NCBI RefSeq assembly: GCF_019801215.1
Contig: NZ_JAHVJO010000001.1
Location: 868,001 to 932,000 of the forward strand
Length of the DNA: 64,000 bases
Direction: 5' to 3'
Origin: Fictibacillus nanhaiensis
GTDB lineage: Bacteria > Bacillota > Bacilli > Bacillales > Fictibacillaceae
The notes beneath the pieces were generated by a model. The model made no database searches and was not told the DNA's origin. It saw nothing but the letters and a program-made list of their open reading frames with translations. Both the position numbers and the translations under genes were made by a program. This document shows, one piece after another, positions 18,320 to 26,968 of this stretch (positions are counted from its first letter, which is position 1; each line of letters opens with the position of its first letter).

Positions 18320-19747
18320 TTATGCATTCTTTTGTTCTTCAGCAGACACTGAAACTCCTTCGACTTTCTCTTGTTCAAATTTATATTTTTTCTCTTTAAG
18401 CTCATCACGTTTGTCTCGTTTATCTTTTAACGAACTATGTTCTGGGTTAGAGTCATAATCTTCTCTTCTTTCCAATCGTTTCAACCCTTGTGGTACCAAG
18501 TTGAATGCTTCATCCCGCATAAGAGCAGAAACACCGATTGCCGGTTTAATATGACCTGTGCCCATCACTTCATTAAAGTAGGCATCTGCTCTTCCTGCTT
18601 GATAGTTTTGCGGTTCCGGATAGGAAGTGATCACTCCCTCAAAGTTTCGCAGTACAACTTTCTCAGGAGATTGAGAGATTAAATAATTTGGCTGAACAGC
18701 TATTTTTCCTCCTCCGCCTGGTGCATCGACTACAAAAGTAGGAACTGCATAACCAGAGGTATGGCCTCTTAATCCTTCAATAATCTCCAGTCCTTTTGAA
18801 ACCGGGGCACGGAAATGTCCGATTCCTTCTGATAGATCACATTGATAGATGTAATAAGGACGTACTCTGATCTTCACCAAGTCGTGCATTAATTTTTTCA
18901 TTATAGGAACGCTATCGTTGATGCCTGCTAGTATGACAGACTGATTTCCTACAGGAACACCAGCGTTTGCGAGCATTTCGCAAGCTCTTTTTGACTCTTC
19001 TGTTATTTCAATGGATGTATTGAAATGTGTATTTAACCATACAGGATGATATTTCTTTAAAATATTGCACAAGTTTTCAGTAATTCTCTGCGGAAACACA
19101 ACTGGTGCTCGTGTCCCGATGCGGATAATCTCTAGGTGAGGAATTTCTCTTAGATTCTTTAATATATATTCTAAAATGTTGTCATTAATTAATAGTCCGT
19201 CGCCACCTGATATCAGGCAATCCCTCACTTGAGGGTTATTACGAATATAATCAATGGCTCTGTCAAGCTGCTTTTTGGGAACACCCATTCCGATTTGGCC
19301 GGAAAACCTTCTTCGCGTACAATATCTGCAGTACATCGAGCATTGGTTAGTTACCAGAAACAAAACACGGTCCGGATAACGATGAGTAAGCCCTGGTACT
19401 GGAGAATCTTCATCTTCATGCAATGGATCTTCTAAATCATATTTTGTTTTTAATATCTCTTTTCCGATTGGGACGGACTGCATTCTGATTGGGCATCTAG
19501 CATCATCTTGATCCATCAGCCAGGCATAATAAGGAGTAATGTTCAACGGAATCGTCATTGTTGAAATTTTTACGCCTTCCTCTTCTTCTGGGGTTAGATT
19601 AATAATTTTCTTTAAGTCTTTTAAGTTTCTAATCGTGTTTGTAAGCTGCCATAGCCAATCATTCCATTGATCCTCGGTTACGTCTTTCCACAACTCAAAT
19701 TCTTTCCAATGTTTCTTTGGTTTAAATAATCCATTAACTACCGGCAT
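18320..19747 (-). CDS. kamA: L-lysine 2,3-aminomutase
   Basis: 475 residues. Radical SAM enzyme using PLP and a 4Fe-4S cluster to turn L-lysine into L-beta-lysine. The cluster motif is CSMYCRYCTRRR near residue 136, followed by the SAM-binding SGGDGLL near 180; the PLP lysine should lie in the C-terminal VDAPGGGGKIAVQPNY region near 340. The C-terminal tail is highly charged. First gene of the operon kamA-yokU-yodT-yodS-yodR-yodQ-gabT-like. GGAGGTCATC is its ribosome binding site, and a sigma54-type promoter lies 40-54 bases upstream. Confidence 0.93.
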   Translation of the reverse strand: MPVVNGLFKPKKHWKEFELWKDVTEDQWNDWLWQLTNTIRNLKDLKKIINLTPEEEEGVKISTMTIPLNITPYYAWLMDQDDARCPIRMQSVPIGKEILKTKYDLEDPLHEDEDSPVPGLTHRYPDRVLFLVTNQCSMYCRYCTRRRFSGQIGMGVPKKQLDRAIDYIRNNPQVRDCLISGGDGLLINDNILEYILKNLREIPHLEIIRIGTRAPVVFPQRITENLCNILKKYHPVWLNTHFNTSIEITEESKRACEMLANAGVPVGNQSVILAGINDSVPIMKKLMHDLVKIRVRPYYIYQCDLSEGIGHFRAPVSKGLEIIEGLRGHTSGYAVPTFVVDAPGGGGKIAVQPNYLISQSPEKVVLRNFEGVITSYPEPQNYQAGRADAYFNEVMGTGHIKPAIGVSALMRDEAFNLVPQGLKRLERREDYDSNPEHSSLKDKRDKRDELKEKKYKFEQEKVEGVSVSAEEQKNA

Positions 19748-19785
19748 TTTTGATGACCTCCTTTATTTCTACATCTTTACTAACT

Positions 19786-19801
19786 TGCAAGTTTCATGCC
19801 A
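19786..19801 (-). promoter_or_regulatory. Sigma54 (-24/-12) promoter of the kamA operon
   Basis: Minus-strand TGGCAT, 5 bases, TTGCA: GG and GC are exactly ten bases apart, as needed for SigL. It lies between kamA and the gene of a sigma54 activator, which strongly supports function. Confidence 0.85.
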
Positions 19802-19890
19802 AATTAACTGAAATTTCCGAATATGTGTGTTTGCCCTTTAGTTTATGCATCCTTTGTTGTTTTCGAGCCTCTCTCAATAAATTGGTATAA

Positions 19891-19917
19891 GAAAAACCGC
19901 CCAATATTAGGCGGCTT
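19891..19917 (-). terminator. Terminator after the sigma54 activator gene
   Basis: Minus-strand GCCGCC / GGGCGG stem followed by TTTTTC; it separates the activator from the kamA promoter. Confidence 0.75.
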
Positions 19918-21316
19918 ATTTTTGTTTTATTTTATATTGTAGGGTTTGCCTCGGTACTTGTAATATTTTCGCAGCTTGTTGAATGTTGCCTGACGTCTGT
20001 TTCAAGGCCATTTGAATAATTTGTTGTTCATACTCTCCAATCGCTTTTCGTAATGGTGGGACGGTAACGTGTTCAGGAGGTGTATGTTGTAGAAGAGATT
20101 TATGTGAACGTAACACATGCTTTGGTAACAAATGAACTTCTATCAACCTGTCGTTTTCAGCAAAATTCATACAATGTTCGATGGCATGTTTTAGTTCCCG
20201 TATATTGCCTGGCCACTCATAGCCAGTGAGAACCTGCTCGGTTTCAACGGACAGCCCTTTAATATTTTTATGAAAAGACGCGTTCAATTCGTTAATAAAA
20301 TGTTCTGTTAAAAACAGGATATCACTTTTTCTCATTCGCAAAGGAGGCAGCTCTAGAAATACAACATTTAATCTATAAAATAAGTCCTGTCTTAACATTC
20401 CTTTTGCGATACATGTCTCAGGTTCTTCGTTAAGAGCGGATATAATACGCACATCAACTTTGCGAGATGCCGCACTTCCGATTCTTTGCACTTCCCCTTC
20501 CTGAACAACACGAAGCAGTTTTGCCTGTAAGTCGATCGGCATGGAGTTGATCTCATCTAAAAATAAGGTCCCGCCATCTGCAAGTTCAAATACTCCTGCT
20601 CTGTCAACTGCTCCTGTAAAACTGCCTTTTGTGGTGCCGAATAGAATGCCTTCAAGTAAAGGACCAGGTATAGCTGCACAGTTTTGAACTACAAAAGGAT
20701 TTACTTTCCTTGTGGATGCATTATGAATGGCTTGGACAAACATTTCTTTACCCGTTCCAGTCTCACCATAAATCATGATCGGAGAGCTAGTTTTAGAAGC
20801 TTTTAAACAATGTTCCTTTAACTGAACGAACTCATGGTCATTTGTGAGGATGTCCGAAAAATTATAAGACGCAAACGTGTGTTTTGCTGCATTCTTTTTT
20901 GTGCTTTTCATTCTCGCTTGCAAATCGAGTAACTGATGTGAAAGGTTTCTGATCTTGGAAATATCTTTTGCTACTTCAACAGCTCCAATCAGTTCGCCAT
21001 CCAGCCAAAGAGGTAAGGTTGAATTTACGGTATCAATCTTTATACCTTTTCGATTCGTGTAGGATTGGTGCTGATCGTAAATCGGTTTTCCGGTTTGGAT
21101 CACTTTTAACAAAGTGCTAGTTTCTTTCGTCAAAGATGGAAATGCATCTAATACATGATAATTATGAACTTCATCAGGTGTTAAACCATCAAGTGAGGCA
21201 GCAATTGTGTTATAAAATATAGTCATTCCATTTGCATCTACAACATGAATACCTTCATCTATAGTACTTAATATTGCTTTTAATGTTTCAGCTGTTTCCA
21301 GTGATCCAGAAATCAT
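19916..21316 (-). CDS. kamR: PAS-domain sigma54-dependent activator (KamR-like)
   Basis: 466 residues. A PAS domain (IDEGIHVVDANGMTIFYN near residue 20) is followed by an AAA+ domain with Walker A GETGTGKEM near 173, the sigma54 contact loop GSFTGA near 230 (GAFTGA in most family members), Walker B FLDEI near 250, and a Fis-type helix-turn-helix at the end (GNIQQAAKILQVPRQTLQYK). It is of the RocR/KamR type. Its gene precedes kamA and its -24/-12 promoter, so it very likely activates the lysine operon in response to a ligand sensed by the PAS domain. Which ligand is unknown. Confidence 0.88.
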   Translation of the reverse strand: MISGSLETAETLKAILSTIDEGIHVVDANGMTIFYNTIAASLDGLTPDEVHNYHVLDAFPSLTKETSTLLKVIQTGKPIYDQHQSYTNRKGIKIDTVNSTLPLWLDGELIGAVEVAKDISKIRNLSHQLLDLQARMKSTKKNAAKHTFASYNFSDILTNDHEFVQLKEHCLKASKTSSPIMIYGETGTGKEMFVQAIHNASTRKVNPFVVQNCAAIPGPLLEGILFGTTKGSFTGAVDRAGVFELADGGTLFLDEINSMPIDLQAKLLRVVQEGEVQRIGSAASRKVDVRIISALNEEPETCIAKGMLRQDLFYRLNVVFLELPPLRMRKSDILFLTEHFINELNASFHKNIKGLSVETEQVLTGYEWPGNIRELKHAIEHCMNFAENDRLIEVHLLPKHVLRSHKSLLQHTPPEHVTVPPLRKAIGEYEQQIIQMALKQTSGNIQQAAKILQVPRQTLQYKIKQK

Positions 21317-21378
21317 AAAGCCTCACCCCTTTTGATGCTGAATAATTGTCATTATGCGCCGAAAAATCGGCATTACAT

Positions 21379-22239
21379 TTACATCGTTCTTGATAAGTCC
21401 TTCACCCAGATATTCATATCTTCATATTTATTAAAGATCTTACAATTATTTGTTAATCGTCCTTTATATTGATACTCTTTTTGATAAAATACAGCATTCA
21501 TGCCGAAAGACAAAGCGCGTGCAATAGAATACGAACAATAAATACCCCTATTGAAGAGTTCCTTTTCCAGTTGATCTATAAGGTGCTTCATGAGACCGTA
21601 CTTACGATGTTCAATTAAAGTTGCACAATCAGTCAATTCAGCATTGTGATAGGTTTCATTTACATCTGCTGATGCCGCACTTACGATTTTATTTTCATGA
21701 GTAATCAAACAATACAAAGTGCCTGTTCTAATCATTTTTAAGACATATTGAGGGTCATCCATCGGTGTCGGATATACTTCAAACACATGCCCATACAAAT
21801 CTGCTAGCCCTTTTGCATCTTGTTCATCAGCCAGTCTCATAGAATACCCATTAGGAAGTGGCTGGTACAGTGTGGGTTTTGATAAATTCGTTACATCATT
21901 TAAGATTTTATCTTCTTCGATCCAGTAATTGCTGTTTCTTCTTTCGTTGCTATAATACTTGCACATAGCGACAGCCGATGCACCATTGAAGTATCCCGTG
22001 AACTCACCTTCGTAATGGAAGCCTTTTTGGAGCCAATATAAATAGTCTTCTTGACGGGATTTAATAATCACTTTATGAAAGGTGTTTTTTGATATAACAT
22101 CCTTCATCCATTTCTCTAAAACTTCAGCATTCCCGCGATAATCATCAATTCGGAGACGTTCGCTGTAATAGTCGAAACAAACCTCTGCTGTGAATTGTGG
22201 TTGCTGAATTTTATGGTTTTCATAATAAGTGGTATGCAT
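21379..22239 (-). CDS. yodP: Beta-lysine N-acetyltransferase YodP/AblB
   Basis: 286 residues. A GNAT fold: the acetyl-CoA loop region ELTDCATLIEHRKYGLMKHL near residue 210 and RLADEQDAKGLADLYG near 140. The AblB/YodP family acetylates the epsilon-amino group of beta-lysine, giving N-acetyl-beta-lysine. GGAGGG precedes the ATG. It lies 62 bases upstream of the activator gene on the same strand. Whether the product serves as an osmolyte or as a degradation intermediate is not clear, given that the catabolic-looking yodQRST genes are in the same locus. Confidence 0.83.
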   Translation of the reverse strand: MHTTYYENHKIQQPQFTAEVCFDYYSERLRIDDYRGNAEVLEKWMKDVISKNTFHKVIIKSRQEDYLYWLQKGFHYEGEFTGYFNGASAVAMCKYYSNERRNSNYWIEEDKILNDVTNLSKPTLYQPLPNGYSMRLADEQDAKGLADLYGHVFEVYPTPMDDPQYVLKMIRTGTLYCLITHENKIVSAASADVNETYHNAELTDCATLIEHRKYGLMKHLIDQLEKELFNRGIYCSYSIARALSFGMNAVFYQKEYQYKGRLTNNCKIFNKYEDMNIWVKDLSRTM

Positions 22240-22300
22240 GTGTTAATCCCTCCTGTCTCTAACTACATATCTTCCATACGAATGCAATTTATTCCTGCAC

Positions 22301-22325
22301 AAAAAAAACCACCCCGTAGGATGGC
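22301..22325 (-). terminator. Terminator after the TRIC channel gene
   Basis: Minus-strand CCATCC / GGGTGG stem with a TACG loop and an eight-base T run. Confidence 0.85.
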
Positions 22326-22328
22326 TCT

Positions 22329-22925
22329 TTATAATGCTCTATGCGGAAGCTTCCAATTAAATTTAACAGATAACATCCTGAATAAGACGAGACACACAAA
22401 TAAAATCATGTATTGTAATGTACCGCTTACCATGTTGAGACCTACAATCAGTCCGCCGAGAAGAGCCCAAACTGCATAAATTTCTTCTCGTAACACGACA
22501 GGCTTCCTTCCAGCAAGAATATCCCGAATCATTCCGCCGCCTATTCCTGTTAAAATAGCCGCAACAATGATAGCGCTCATTGGATGATTCATATTTGATG
22601 CTGCGATTGCTCCCTGAATAGCAAATGCAGAAAGGCCTATGGCATCAAAGAAATGTAAACTTCTTTTTGAATATTGAATAAAGTGTTCTGGCATGAAGAA
22701 CACGATTCCCATCGCTACAAGAGCTGATTTCAGCAGCATGCCTTGTTCCCAAATCGTATCTACAGGAAGGCCGATCAAAACATTTCGTATTATTCCTCCG
22801 CCAAACGCGGTTACTAATCCTAATATAAAAACGCCAAGCAAATCATAATCTTCTTCCATTGCAACTAAAGCACCTGAGATGGCAAAAGCGATCGTACCAA
22901 TAATGTTTAATAAATCCCAAGTCAA
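22329..22925 (-). CDS. TRIC-type cation channel (UPF0126, YvgT-like)
   Basis: About 198 residues from a TTG at 22925, preferred because GAGGAAG lies 7 bases before and homologues start MTWxLLNIIGTIAFA. Seven hydrophobic helices arranged as two repeats; each repeat has a glycine-rich pore segment (TAFGGGIIRNVLIG near residue 40 and TGIGGGMIRDILAG near 125). The family forms trimeric potassium-permeable channels. No operon partner. Confidence 0.85.
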   Translation of the reverse strand: MTWDLLNIIGTIAFAISGALVAMEEDYDLLGVFILGLVTAFGGGIIRNVLIGLPVDTIWEQGMLLKSALVAMGIVFFMPEHFIQYSKRSLHFFDAIGLSAFAIQGAIAASNMNHPMSAIIVAAILTGIGGGMIRDILAGRKPVVLREEIYAVWALLGGLIVGLNMVSGTLQYMILFVCLVLFRMLSVKFNWKLPHRAL

Positions 22926-22999
22926 ACTCGTAACTTCCTCTCTTGATTCAATCATTCTCCGTATTGAATCTTATAAGGTTATGAGTCACCTGGCAAGCA

Positions 23000-23830
23000 T
23001 TATTTGCGTTTATTCTTAAGTTTTTCTAAAACATTGATTGGAACGCTGCAGCTTCCAAGATCACCATGAAATACTTCTCCATTTCGAAAACCGTGAAAAT
23101 CACTTCCTGCTGTTTTGATTAGTGAATAATCTTCTGCTAATTTTTTGTAATGGGTCACTTGTTCAATCGTATGATCTGGATGACAACATTCCAGACCAAC
23201 TAAGCCATTTTCGCATAACTCGGGAATCAATTCATCTGCGTCATAAATGCCAGGGTGTGCTAAAACAGGTACTCCATTTGCATCACGAATGATCTGAATA
23301 GCTTCAATAGGTGAGATACGTTCAGTAATAGCAAAAGCCGCTTTCCCTTTTCCTAAGTACTTATCAAATGCTTCAGGCAGTGAGTTAACAACACCTTTTT
23401 CCATCAAGATTTCAGCAATATGCCCTCTTCCGACGTTACCTTCCCCATGTCTTTTATCTTCCAGCTCTGATTCATGAATGTGGATCCCTAACTCATTTAA
23501 TTTTTGAAGGATCATCTTATTTCTCTTATTTCTTACAGACGCAAGTTCTTTTAATTTGGATAAGAACGCTTGATTTTTGTAATCAATATAAAACCCTAAC
23601 ACATGGATATCTTGGCCATTGTACAAGGTACTAATCTCAATTCCTGGAACGCATTCAAAGCCTTCATGTTTGTTTGCTTCAAACAAAGCTTCCTCAATTC
23701 CATCTATCGTATCGTGATCCGTGATAGCAATGCCATTCAGACCCTTTGCAATGGCTCGCTGTATGTTTTCTGAAGGGGAAAACGTCCCATCTGATGCGGT
23801 TGTGTGGGTATGCAGATCGACTTGTTTCAA
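23000..23830 (-). CDS. PHP-domain phosphoesterase
   Basis: 276 residues, TTG start behind AAAGGAG. PHP motifs: DLHTHTTASDGTFSP near residue 4, ITDHDTIDGI near 37, VPGIEIST near 62, LAHPG near 190 and GSDFHG near 250, all metal ligands. Related proteins (RnaAM/TrpH, YciV) hydrolyse 3',5'-nucleotide bisphosphates or short RNA. It stands between the TRIC and sulfurtransferase genes on the same strand, 51 bases from the latter. Confidence 0.82.
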   Translation of the reverse strand: MKQVDLHTHTTASDGTFSPSENIQRAIAKGLNGIAITDHDTIDGIEEALFEANKHEGFECVPGIEISTLYNGQDIHVLGFYIDYKNQAFLSKLKELASVRNKRNKMILQKLNELGIHIHESELEDKRHGEGNVGRGHIAEILMEKGVVNSLPEAFDKYLGKGKAAFAITERISPIEAIQIIRDANGVPVLAHPGIYDADELIPELCENGLVGLECCHPDHTIEQVTHYKKLAEDYSLIKTAGSDFHGFRNGEVFHGDLGSCSVPINVLEKLKNKRK

Positions 23831-23881
23831 ATGTATAACTCCTTTTTAAAGAATAAGTACGGTACGTGAAATTATTCGTAG

Positions 23882-24712
23882 TTAATTTGTTTCGATTTCA
23901 TGTTCTTTATGACTAATCCAATCGCTCCAACTACCTGCATACAATACCGTTTTTTTCATGCCTAGCTCATGCATCGCCAATACATTTACACAAGCTGTTA
24001 CTCCAGACCCGCAATAAACAATATGGTGAGAATGGTTCATGAGATCTTTATACATTTTCTCTAACTCATTTTTCTCTTTCCACCAACCGGGAGAAACAAA
24101 ATGTGATTCCCAGGGGATATTTATTGCTGTTGGAATATGCCCTGCTTTATGATCGATCGGTTCTTTAATCCCTTTATATCGAATTGGTTCTCTTGCATCT
24201 ATAATCTCCGTTTTTACTTGATTCATTACGCTCATTACACTATCTTTAAAAGCCACCATTTGATCATTTACATTCGGTATGAATTCAGCATCTCGTTCCT
24301 TAGGCATTTTACTTGAGGTAGCATACCCTTTTTCCTTATAGTGTGTGTAGCCACCTTGCATAACGAACACTTGATCATGTCCAAGATATTTCAACAGCCA
24401 CCACAATCGAGAGGCAAATGCGCCTGATTGATCATCATACGCGACAATAATTTTTTCTGAGTCTACTCCACAACGGCTTAAAAATTGTGATAGTATGTTT
24501 ACGGAAGGTAATGGATGACGTCCACCATGAGATAAGACAGGTCCTGATAGATGCTTTTCAAGATCAGCATAATAAGCCCCTGTTATATGATCTTGTTTGT
24601 ATTGTTCGTACCCTTTTGCTGGATCGGCAAGAGAAAAGCGGCAATCCAAGATGACAACATGATCATCATTAAGTTTAGTGTTCACCCATTCAGGGCTTAC
24701 TAAATTGGACAT
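23882..24712 (-). CDS. Rhodanese-type sulfurtransferase
   Basis: 276 residues in two rhodanese domains. The active loop is YCGSGVTA near residue 232, a CxxxVT form typical of thiosulfate/3-mercaptopyruvate sulfurtransferases. The N-terminal inactive domain reads VVILDCRFSLADPAKGYEQY near residue 20. It is divergent from zwf. Sulfane-sulfur transfer could be relevant to selenide handling, but no context supports that. Confidence 0.88.
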   Translation of the reverse strand: MSNLVSPEWVNTKLNDDHVVILDCRFSLADPAKGYEQYKQDHITGAYYADLEKHLSGPVLSHGGRHPLPSVNILSQFLSRCGVDSEKIIVAYDDQSGAFASRLWWLLKYLGHDQVFVMQGGYTHYKEKGYATSSKMPKERDAEFIPNVNDQMVAFKDSVMSVMNQVKTEIIDAREPIRYKGIKEPIDHKAGHIPTAINIPWESHFVSPGWWKEKNELEKMYKDLMNHSHHIVYCGSGVTACVNVLAMHELGMKKTVLYAGSWSDWISHKEHEIETN

Positions 24713-24809
24713 AATAAAACCTCCTTATCGTGATGTATTAACGTTAATTTATCATCATGTAGGGAAAACTTATAATCATAAGAACAGATAGAAAGAAGTG
24801 ACTGACAAA

Positions 24810-26312
24810 ATGATACATAGCATTCCTAATGCCTCTATTGTTATTTTTGGAGCAACCGGTGATCTTGCTCACCGAAAACTCTTCCCTGCTCTATATCAAT
24901 TGTATCAAAAGGGACTAATGAAAGAGAACTTTTCTGTAGTAGGTGTTTCCAGAAAAGATTTTTCACATGATAAATTTCAACAAGATGTTGCTGAAGCGAT
25001 CAGTGAGCACACTCCAGGGACTGATAATGAAAAAGTAAAAACATTCGCATCCCATTTTTATTATCTTAAGATGGATGTTACGAGCGAATCAAGCTATCAC
25101 GAACTTGAAGAACTTTTAAATGTACTTGACAGAGATTACCATACAAACGGAAACCGCCTCTATTATTTGGCGATGGCACCCCGATTCTTTGGAACCATCC
25201 CTACTTTCTTAAAATCTGAAGGAATTACAAATACGGATGGCTGGCAGCGTATCGTAATCGAAAAGCCGTTCGGACACGATCTACCATCCGCTACTAAGTT
25301 GAATGAAGAAATTCAGCAGAGCTTTGGCGAAAACGATATCTATCGCATCGATCATTACCTTGGAAAAGAGATGGTGCAAAATATACAAGTAATCAGGTTT
25401 GGCAATGCCATTTTCGAGTCAATCTGGAACAATAAATACATCGACTCGGTTCAAATTACTTCAAGTGAAACACTAGGAGTTGAAGACAGAGCCGCCTATT
25501 ATGAAAAATCTGGTGCTCTGCTAGATATGGTTCAGAACCATATGTTGCAGATGGTTATGATGATTGCAATGGAGCCGCCAGGAGAATTAAAACCTGAGCA
25601 TATACGTGATGAGAAAGTAAAAGTTCTTCGCTCATTACGGTTTTTTAACGAAGAGGAAGTTAGAAAGAATGTGATTCGTGCTCAATATTCAGCGGGTTCA
25701 TTAAAGGGTGAAGACGTTCCAAGCTATCTCCAAGAAGATAATGTTGACCCACAATCGGAAACAGAAACATTTGTTGCAGCCAAACTTTTTATTGATAACT
25801 TTAGATGGACAGGTGTCCCCTTTTATATTCGCACTGGAAAACGCATGGCAGTAAAATCGACTGAGATTGTTATTCAATTTAAGCAAGGGCCAATGGCTCT
25901 CTATCATGCGAAAACCGAAAAATACCAGCCTAACCTGCTCAGAATTCATGTTCAGCCAGATGAAGGAGTAAGTTTAACGCTAAATGCTAAACCAAAAGGA
26001 GATACTTCTGATCTATTGCCGATTGATATGACTTATAACAATAAATCGACGACTGACATGAACTCACCTGAAGCTTATGAAAAGCTGCTGCATGATTGTT
26101 TGTTAGGAAATTCAACGTATTTTACCCGTTGGGATGAAGTAGCACTTAGCTGGGAATTCATTGATCGGATCACTTCAGCTTGGCAAAATGGAACTGGAGC
26201 ACCGATTACTTTCTATCCTTCCGGAAGCATGGGTCCAGCAGAGTCAGATAATCTTTTGAATACAGATGGACTTTCCTGGTGGGAACCGACAAAAGTTAGA
26301 GAGGACGTATAA
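24810..26312 (+). CDS. zwf: Glucose-6-phosphate 1-dehydrogenase
   Basis: About 500 residues. NADP-binding FGATGDLAHRKLFPALY near the start and the substrate-binding RIDHYLGKEMVQNI near residue 180 are both intact. First enzyme of the oxidative pentose phosphate route, cytosolic. A GTG at 24798 in the same frame is possible, but the ATG has AGAAGTGA at a better distance. The cyclase gene starts two bases after its stop, so they form an operon. Confidence 0.93.
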   Translation: MIHSIPNASIVIFGATGDLAHRKLFPALYQLYQKGLMKENFSVVGVSRKDFSHDKFQQDVAEAISEHTPGTDNEKVKTFASHFYYLKMDVTSESSYHELEELLNVLDRDYHTNGNRLYYLAMAPRFFGTIPTFLKSEGITNTDGWQRIVIEKPFGHDLPSATKLNEEIQQSFGENDIYRIDHYLGKEMVQNIQVIRFGNAIFESIWNNKYIDSVQITSSETLGVEDRAAYYEKSGALLDMVQNHMLQMVMMIAMEPPGELKPEHIRDEKVKVLRSLRFFNEEEVRKNVIRAQYSAGSLKGEDVPSYLQEDNVDPQSETETFVAAKLFIDNFRWTGVPFYIRTGKRMAVKSTEIVIQFKQGPMALYHAKTEKYQPNLLRIHVQPDEGVSLTLNAKPKGDTSDLLPIDMTYNNKSTTDMNSPEAYEKLLHDCLLGNSTYFTRWDEVALSWEFIDRITSAWQNGTGAPITFYPSGSMGPAESDNLLNTDGLSWWEPTKVREDV

Positions 26313-26314
26313 GA

Positions 26315-26926
26315 ATGAAAGTATATGATGTATCTTTACCTATTTTTGAGGGAATGCCCGTTTACAAAAACAAACCTGAAAAGCAGCCTTCATTCTCTAC
26401 CTCACAGAACGCACATGTGACAGAAACGAGAATTGCCATGGATGTTCATACCGGAACGCATGTTGACGCACCTCTTCATATGGTGCCTGGCGGAGATACA
26501 ATCGAGACTCTTCCGTTAGAAAAACTAGTTCGAAAAGCTAAAGTGATCGACCTCACAAGTGCTGTCGATTCCATAAAAGCTACGGATTTATCCGGTAAGG
26601 ATATTCAAAAAGATGATTTTGTATTGTTTAAAACAAAAAATTCATGGGATTCTGAATTTAATTTTGATTTTATTTATGTAAATCATGAAGCAGCTAAAAC
26701 ACTTACTGAGATCGGAGTTGCAGGTGTAGGAATCGATGCACTTGGTGTAGAACGTGCACAGGAAAATCACCCAACGCACAAACAATTATTCCAAAACGAT
26801 TGTATTATTATTGAAGGGCTGCAATTAAAGGATGTTCCAGAAGGTGAATATTTGATGGTAGCAGCACCCCTAAAGATAAGAGGACTTGATGCTTCACCTG
26901 CACGAATCGTTTTAATACAAGAGTAA
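26315..26926 (+). CDS. Cyclase-family metal hydrolase (KynB-like)
   Basis: 203 residues. The metal-binding motif HTGTHVDAPLHM near residue 45 defines the arylformamidase/cyclase family. LGVERAQENHPTHKQLFQND near residue 140 contains further conserved histidines. Members hydrolyse N-formylkynurenine or cyclic esters. It is fused in transcription with zwf, but no kynurenine genes are visible, so the substrate is open. Confidence 0.78.
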   Translation: MKVYDVSLPIFEGMPVYKNKPEKQPSFSTSQNAHVTETRIAMDVHTGTHVDAPLHMVPGGDTIETLPLEKLVRKAKVIDLTSAVDSIKATDLSGKDIQKDDFVLFKTKNSWDSEFNFDFIYVNHEAAKTLTEIGVAGVGIDALGVERAQENHPTHKQLFQNDCIIIEGLQLKDVPEGEYLMVAAPLKIRGLDASPARIVLIQE

Positions 26927-26960
26927 AAAAAACAGCGTGGGAATCTTCCCTCGCTGTTTT
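26927..26960. terminator. Terminator between the cyclase and MFS genes
   Basis: AAAACAGCG / CGCTGTTTTT arms with an inner GGGAA/TTCCC stem; A and T runs flank it on both sides. Confidence 0.8.
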
Positions 26961-26968
26961 TCATTTCA

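Noticed and set aside
22240-22300. Second sigma54 promoter before yodP
   Set aside because: GG and GC are eight bases apart, not ten.
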